The translations under genes were made by a program, and so were the position numbers. From positions 1-13,904 of the forward strand of contig BQMV01000018.1 of the NCBI GenBank assembly GCA_022181005.1: a stretch of DNA of 13,904 nucleotides, read 5' to 3'. The DNA comes from Anaerolineaceae bacterium (GTDB lineage Bacteria > Chloroflexota > Anaerolineae > Anaerolineales > Villigracilaceae). The notes under the pieces are model-generated. The model worked only from the letters and a program-made list of their open reading frames with translations. It searched no databases and was not told the DNA's origin. Shown here piece by piece: positions 11,580 to 13,904 of this stretch. The first letter of the stretch is position 1; each line of letters starts with the position of its first letter.

Positions 11580-13454
11580 ATGTCAGAAGAGCTACTCGAA
11601 CTTGAAGAAGAAGAATATACCAGTCAATTTACCATGCCCGTATTCAAACGGATCGCAGGTCATCTCATACCGCATTGGAGATGGGTTCTGGCATTTTTTA
11701 TCGCCATCGCCGCGACCTCCGTCACCGACGCCTACTTTACTTATCTGAACAAAGAGATCGTAGACGTGGGCATCCGCTTGGAAGATACCGCCGCGCTGCA
11801 ACGCATCGCCTGGCTGTATGGCGGCGTGATCCTGTTTCAGGTCGTCTCGGTGTTTGTTTTTATCTATCTCGCAAGCCTGCTCGGCGAACGCGTGCAATAC
11901 GATTTGCGCCGCATGTTATTTGAGCGCCTGCAGCAGCTGTCGCTCTCGTACTACTCGCAGAACTCGGTCGGACGACTGATCGCGCGCGTCACTTCGGATA
12001 CCGGGCGCGTTTCCGACCTCGTCAGTTGGGGCGTGGTAGACACTACCTGGGCGACGATGAACATCATCACTTCGCTGGTCTTTATGGCGATCATCAACTG
12101 GAAGCTGGCGTTGATCGTCTGCGCCATCTTGCCGGTAATGATCTTCGCCGCTGTCAAGTTTCGCCAGCTCATTCTGGTGGAATATCGCGTTTCACGGCGC
12201 ACGAATTCGAAGATCACCGGCGCTTATAACGAAAACTTTCAGGGCGTGCGCGTGGTGAAGGCGCTGTTGCGCGAAGACGAGAACACGAAGGAATTTCAGG
12301 AGCTGACGACCGCCATGTACCGCGCATCGTATCGCGCCGCATGGCTTTCGGCTCTCTTCCTCCCCGTTGTGCAGATCATCGCCGCGCTGGCGCTTGGCTT
12401 TATTGTGGGCTATGGCGGACAGCAGATCGCGATCGGCGCAATGACCATCGGCGGGATTCAAGCCTTCGTATCGTATCTCACGTTCATGATGTGGCCCGTG
12501 CAGGACTTGGCGCGCGTCTATGCAGAGATGCAGCATTCCATCGCTTCGGCGGAACGCATCTTCAAGTTGGCAGACACCCAGCCCGAAGTCCGCGACCGAG
12601 ACGAGGCTGTCGCCGCCGAGACGTTGTTGGGCGAGATCGAGTTCGACCATGTGGATTTCTACTATGAAGCCCGCAAGCCCGTGCTGCAAGATTTCACGCT
12701 GAAAGTAAAGCCCGGCGAAACGATCGCGCTTGTCGGTCAGACCGGCGGCGGGAAGTCTACCATCGTCAACCTGTTGTGCCGCTTCTACGAGCCGCGCGCG
12801 GGAGCGATCCGCATCAACGGGCGCGACTATATGGATTATACGCTCGCCTCGATCCATAGCCGCATTGGGGTTGTGCTGCAAACGCCGCATCTCTTCTCGG
12901 GCAGCGTGCGCGACAATATCCGCTATGGACGGCTGGACGCCAGCGACGAGGACGTGATCGAGGCGGCGAAAACGGCTGGCGCGCATACCTTCATCGTCGC
13001 GCTCGAGAAAGGCTACGATCACAACGTCGGCGAAGGCGGCGACTTACTCTCCGTCGGGCAGAAGCAGTTGATCAGCCTGGCGCGCGCCGTGCTTGCCAAG
13101 CCCGAACTCTTCATCATGGACGAAGCCACCTCCAGCGTGGACACGCTCACCGAGGCGCTCATCCAACGCGGCATGGAAGCCTTGATGCGCGGACGCACGT
13201 CGTTCGTCATCGCGCACCGCCTCTCGACCATCCGCAAGGCGAATCGAATCGTGGTGATCGAAAATGGAAGAATCGCCGAGCAAGGCTCGCACGCGGAACT
13301 GCTCAAACAACGCGGACATTACTACCGCCTGTACACGCAACAGTTCAGGCATGAGTTGGAGGAACAGTATGGGTTTACGGAGGCTGTCGGGGCGCAAATC
13401 TCCGAGGTCTCACAGACCTCGGAGATTTCTGGGGAAGCGCTGGCGGCGGATTAG
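11580..13454 (+). CDS. ABC exporter half-transporter, subunit 2 (catalytic Glu, degenerate signature)
   Basis: Second half-transporter, 624 residues. An acidic N-terminal tail (EELLELEEEEY) precedes about six membrane helices (roughly 30-330) and an NBD. Walker A is GQTGGGKS (386-393), the Q-loop is in IGVVLQTPHLFSG, and the signature is LSVGQ (490-494), departing from LSGGQ. Walker B with catalytic Glu is D514-E515 (FIMDEATSSVD), and the switch His is 546. Paired with subunit 1, its E515 faces the partner's LSGGQ to form the one competent ATP site, while its LSVGQ faces the partner's Asp to form the degenerate site. ATG 11580 is preferred over an upstream in-frame TTG because GGAG (11568-11571) lies 8 nt before it. 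The last codons (about 606-617) are encoded by a perfect palindrome and look like an acquired tail. Confidence 0.94.
   Translation: MSEELLELEEEEYTSQFTMPVFKRIAGHLIPHWRWVLAFFIAIAATSVTDAYFTYLNKEIVDVGIRLEDTAALQRIAWLYGGVILFQVVSVFVFIYLASLLGERVQYDLRRMLFERLQQLSLSYYSQNSVGRLIARVTSDTGRVSDLVSWGVVDTTWATMNIITSLVFMAIINWKLALIVCAILPVMIFAAVKFRQLILVEYRVSRRTNSKITGAYNENFQGVRVVKALLREDENTKEFQELTTAMYRASYRAAWLSALFLPVVQIIAALALGFIVGYGGQQIAIGAMTIGGIQAFVSYLTFMMWPVQDLARVYAEMQHSIASAERIFKLADTQPEVRDRDEAVAAETLLGEIEFDHVDFYYEARKPVLQDFTLKVKPGETIALVGQTGGGKSTIVNLLCRFYEPRAGAIRINGRDYMDYTLASIHSRIGVVLQTPHLFSGSVRDNIRYGRLDASDEDVIEAAKTAGAHTFIVALEKGYDHNVGEGGDLLSVGQKQLISLARAVLAKPELFIMDEATSSVDTLTEALIQRGMEALMRGRTSFVIAHRLSTIRKANRIVVIENGRIAEQGSHAELLKQRGHYYRLYTQQFRHELEEQYGFTEAVGAQISEVSQTSEISGEALAAD
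13396..13428. repeat. Perfect 15-bp palindrome inside the 3' end of exporter subunit 2
   Basis: AAATCTCCGAGGTCT and AGACCTCGGAGATTT flank a 3-nt centre CAC. It is translated as part of the C-terminal tail (residues 606-617). It shares the AGACCTC(C/G)GAG core with the palindrome at 13549-13583, pointing to a dispersed mobile-palindrome family. Confidence 0.85.
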
Positions 13455-13489
13455 ACCCAACCCCCACCTCCACTCGCTACGCTCGGAGT

Positions 13490-13533
13490 GCCTCCCCCAA
13501 ATCCGACTGGGGTTCGTCGGATTTGGGGGAGGC
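13490..13533. terminator. 18-bp perfect hairpin, probable bidirectional terminator
   Basis: GCCTCCCCCAAATCCGAC (13490-13507) and GTCGGATTTGGGGGAGGC (13516-13533) pair perfectly around an 8-nt loop, 35 nt after the exporter stop. No run of T follows, so termination is inferred from position between convergent genes. A nested CACTC/GAGTG inverted repeat lies immediately to the left (13471-13490). Confidence 0.6.
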
Positions 13534-13548
13534 TGGGAGGGGGCGAGA

Positions 13549-13583
13549 AAGACCTCCGAGTCCTTTAAGAACTCGGAGGTCTT
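13549..13583. repeat. Perfect 13-bp palindrome overlapping the end of the TPR gene
   Basis: AAGACCTCCGAGT (13549-13561) and ACTCGGAGGTCTT (13571-13583) flank a 9-nt centre CCTTTAAGA that contains the minus-strand TAA stop of the TPR gene. It is related in core sequence to the palindrome at 13396-13428. Confidence 0.85.
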
Positions 13584-13904
13584 GAGTCCTGCATACGTTG
13601 CGCCAACATCTCCCAGCCCTCGAGACCTGCGGGCAAGCCCAATTGCGGAGCCAGATCGGACAACGCCTGCAACGCCTGAGCCAGATTCATTTGCTTCGCT
13701 AAAACATACACCGTCACCCACGCGCCGACCGCCTCCTGTATCTGATCATTCTGCGCGTGGATATGTCCCATGTTGAACAGGGTGGCGCACAGCCCCGCTT
13801 TATCGCCGATTTGCTGTTGAATTGCCAGCGATCCTTTGAGATAGGTCAGCGCGGTCTCGTAATCGCCCTGCGCATCATAGATTTGCGAAATGTTGTTGAG
13901 CGTC
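13565..13904 (-). CDS. Tetratricopeptide-repeat protein, 3' end only
   Basis: The minus-strand frame is open from the window edge (first full codon at 13903) to TAA at 13567-13565, giving 112 C-terminal residues. Two TPR-like units are visible: one with NNISQIYDAQGDYETALTYL and then SLAIQQQIGDKAG, the second with ATLFNMGHIHAQNDQIQEAV and then VTVYVLAKQMNLAQAL. This is the pattern of long TPR arrays in which each unit carries a degenerate LxxxGxIy-G-y-A motif. Such arrays act as protein-binding scaffolds and are often fused to NTPase or regulatory domains upstream, which cannot be seen here. The last codons (roughly DSRPPSS) and the stop lie within a palindromic repeat, so the original C-terminus may have been altered. 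An internal ATG (13771) is not the start, because TPR sequence continues upstream of it. Confidence 0.78.
   Translation of the reverse strand, partial: TLNNISQIYDAQGDYETALTYLKGSLAIQQQIGDKAGLCATLFNMGHIHAQNDQIQEAVGAWVTVYVLAKQMNLAQALQALSDLAPQLGLPAGLEGWEMLAQRMQDSRPPSS

Noticed and set aside
12192..13022. Open frame of 276 codons on the minus strand
   Set aside because: It runs antisense through exporter subunit 2, and all ABC motifs are on the plus strand. Long antisense frames are expected in GC-rich genes.

Overview
The window looks like chromosomal DNA of a member of the Chloroflexota, most likely Anaerolineae. This is an inference from protein character, from consensus sigma-70-type promoters and from dispersed palindromes of a kind I associate with that group. 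No 16S rRNA is present, so taxonomy stays tentative. Every gene reads as intact except the two cut by the window ends: trigger factor at the left and a TPR protein at the right.

Layout. (1) 1-1451, minus strand: the 5' portion of trigger factor, with tRNA-Leu(UAG) upstream of it, then a divergent promoter region. (2) 1486-1890: a small unrecognised helical protein started by GTG. (3) 1917-5953: a compact bacterial microcompartment (BMC) transcription unit, bounded by its own promoter and a strong terminator. It holds a CoA-acylating aldehyde dehydrogenase with a C-terminal encapsulation-type helix, a PduA/EutM-like BMC-H shell protein, an EutQ-like cupin, an EutJ-like actin-fold ATPase and a permuted tandem-domain BMC-T protein of EutL type. 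No signature enzyme, vertex pentamer (BMC-P), alcohol dehydrogenase or phosphotransacylase is encoded here, so this is an incomplete-core or satellite locus. (4) 5967-6543, minus: a small SET-domain protein with a post-SET zinc motif. (5) 6798-7757: a tyrosine recombinase whose promoter abuts its ATG, which predicts a leaderless mRNA. (6) 7857-9327, minus: a class IV PLP aminotransferase followed by a lipoprotein. (7) 9454-13454: a promoter, a 27-codon leader ORF, an intrinsic terminator with a competing antiterminator pairing, then two half-transporters of a heterodimeric ABC exporter. (8) 13396-13583: a cluster of perfect palindromes that spill into the 3' ends of the exporter and the convergent TPR gene.

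How it works together. The BMC operon would supply shell tiles, the aldehyde-to-acyl-CoA core enzyme and two accessory proteins to a microcompartment whose aldehyde-generating enzyme must be encoded elsewhere. The exporter genes carry complementary asymmetric ATP sites: LSGGQ with Asp in one subunit, LSVGQ with Glu in the other. This is the pattern of obligate heterodimers with one degenerate site. The leader ORF and mutually exclusive RNA hairpins ahead of them resemble ribosome-mediated attenuation, as known for Bacillus subtilis bmrCD.

The two signals I rate highest are the minimal BMC operon and the exporter attenuator. I ran no searches; family calls rest on motifs and remembered family sequences.
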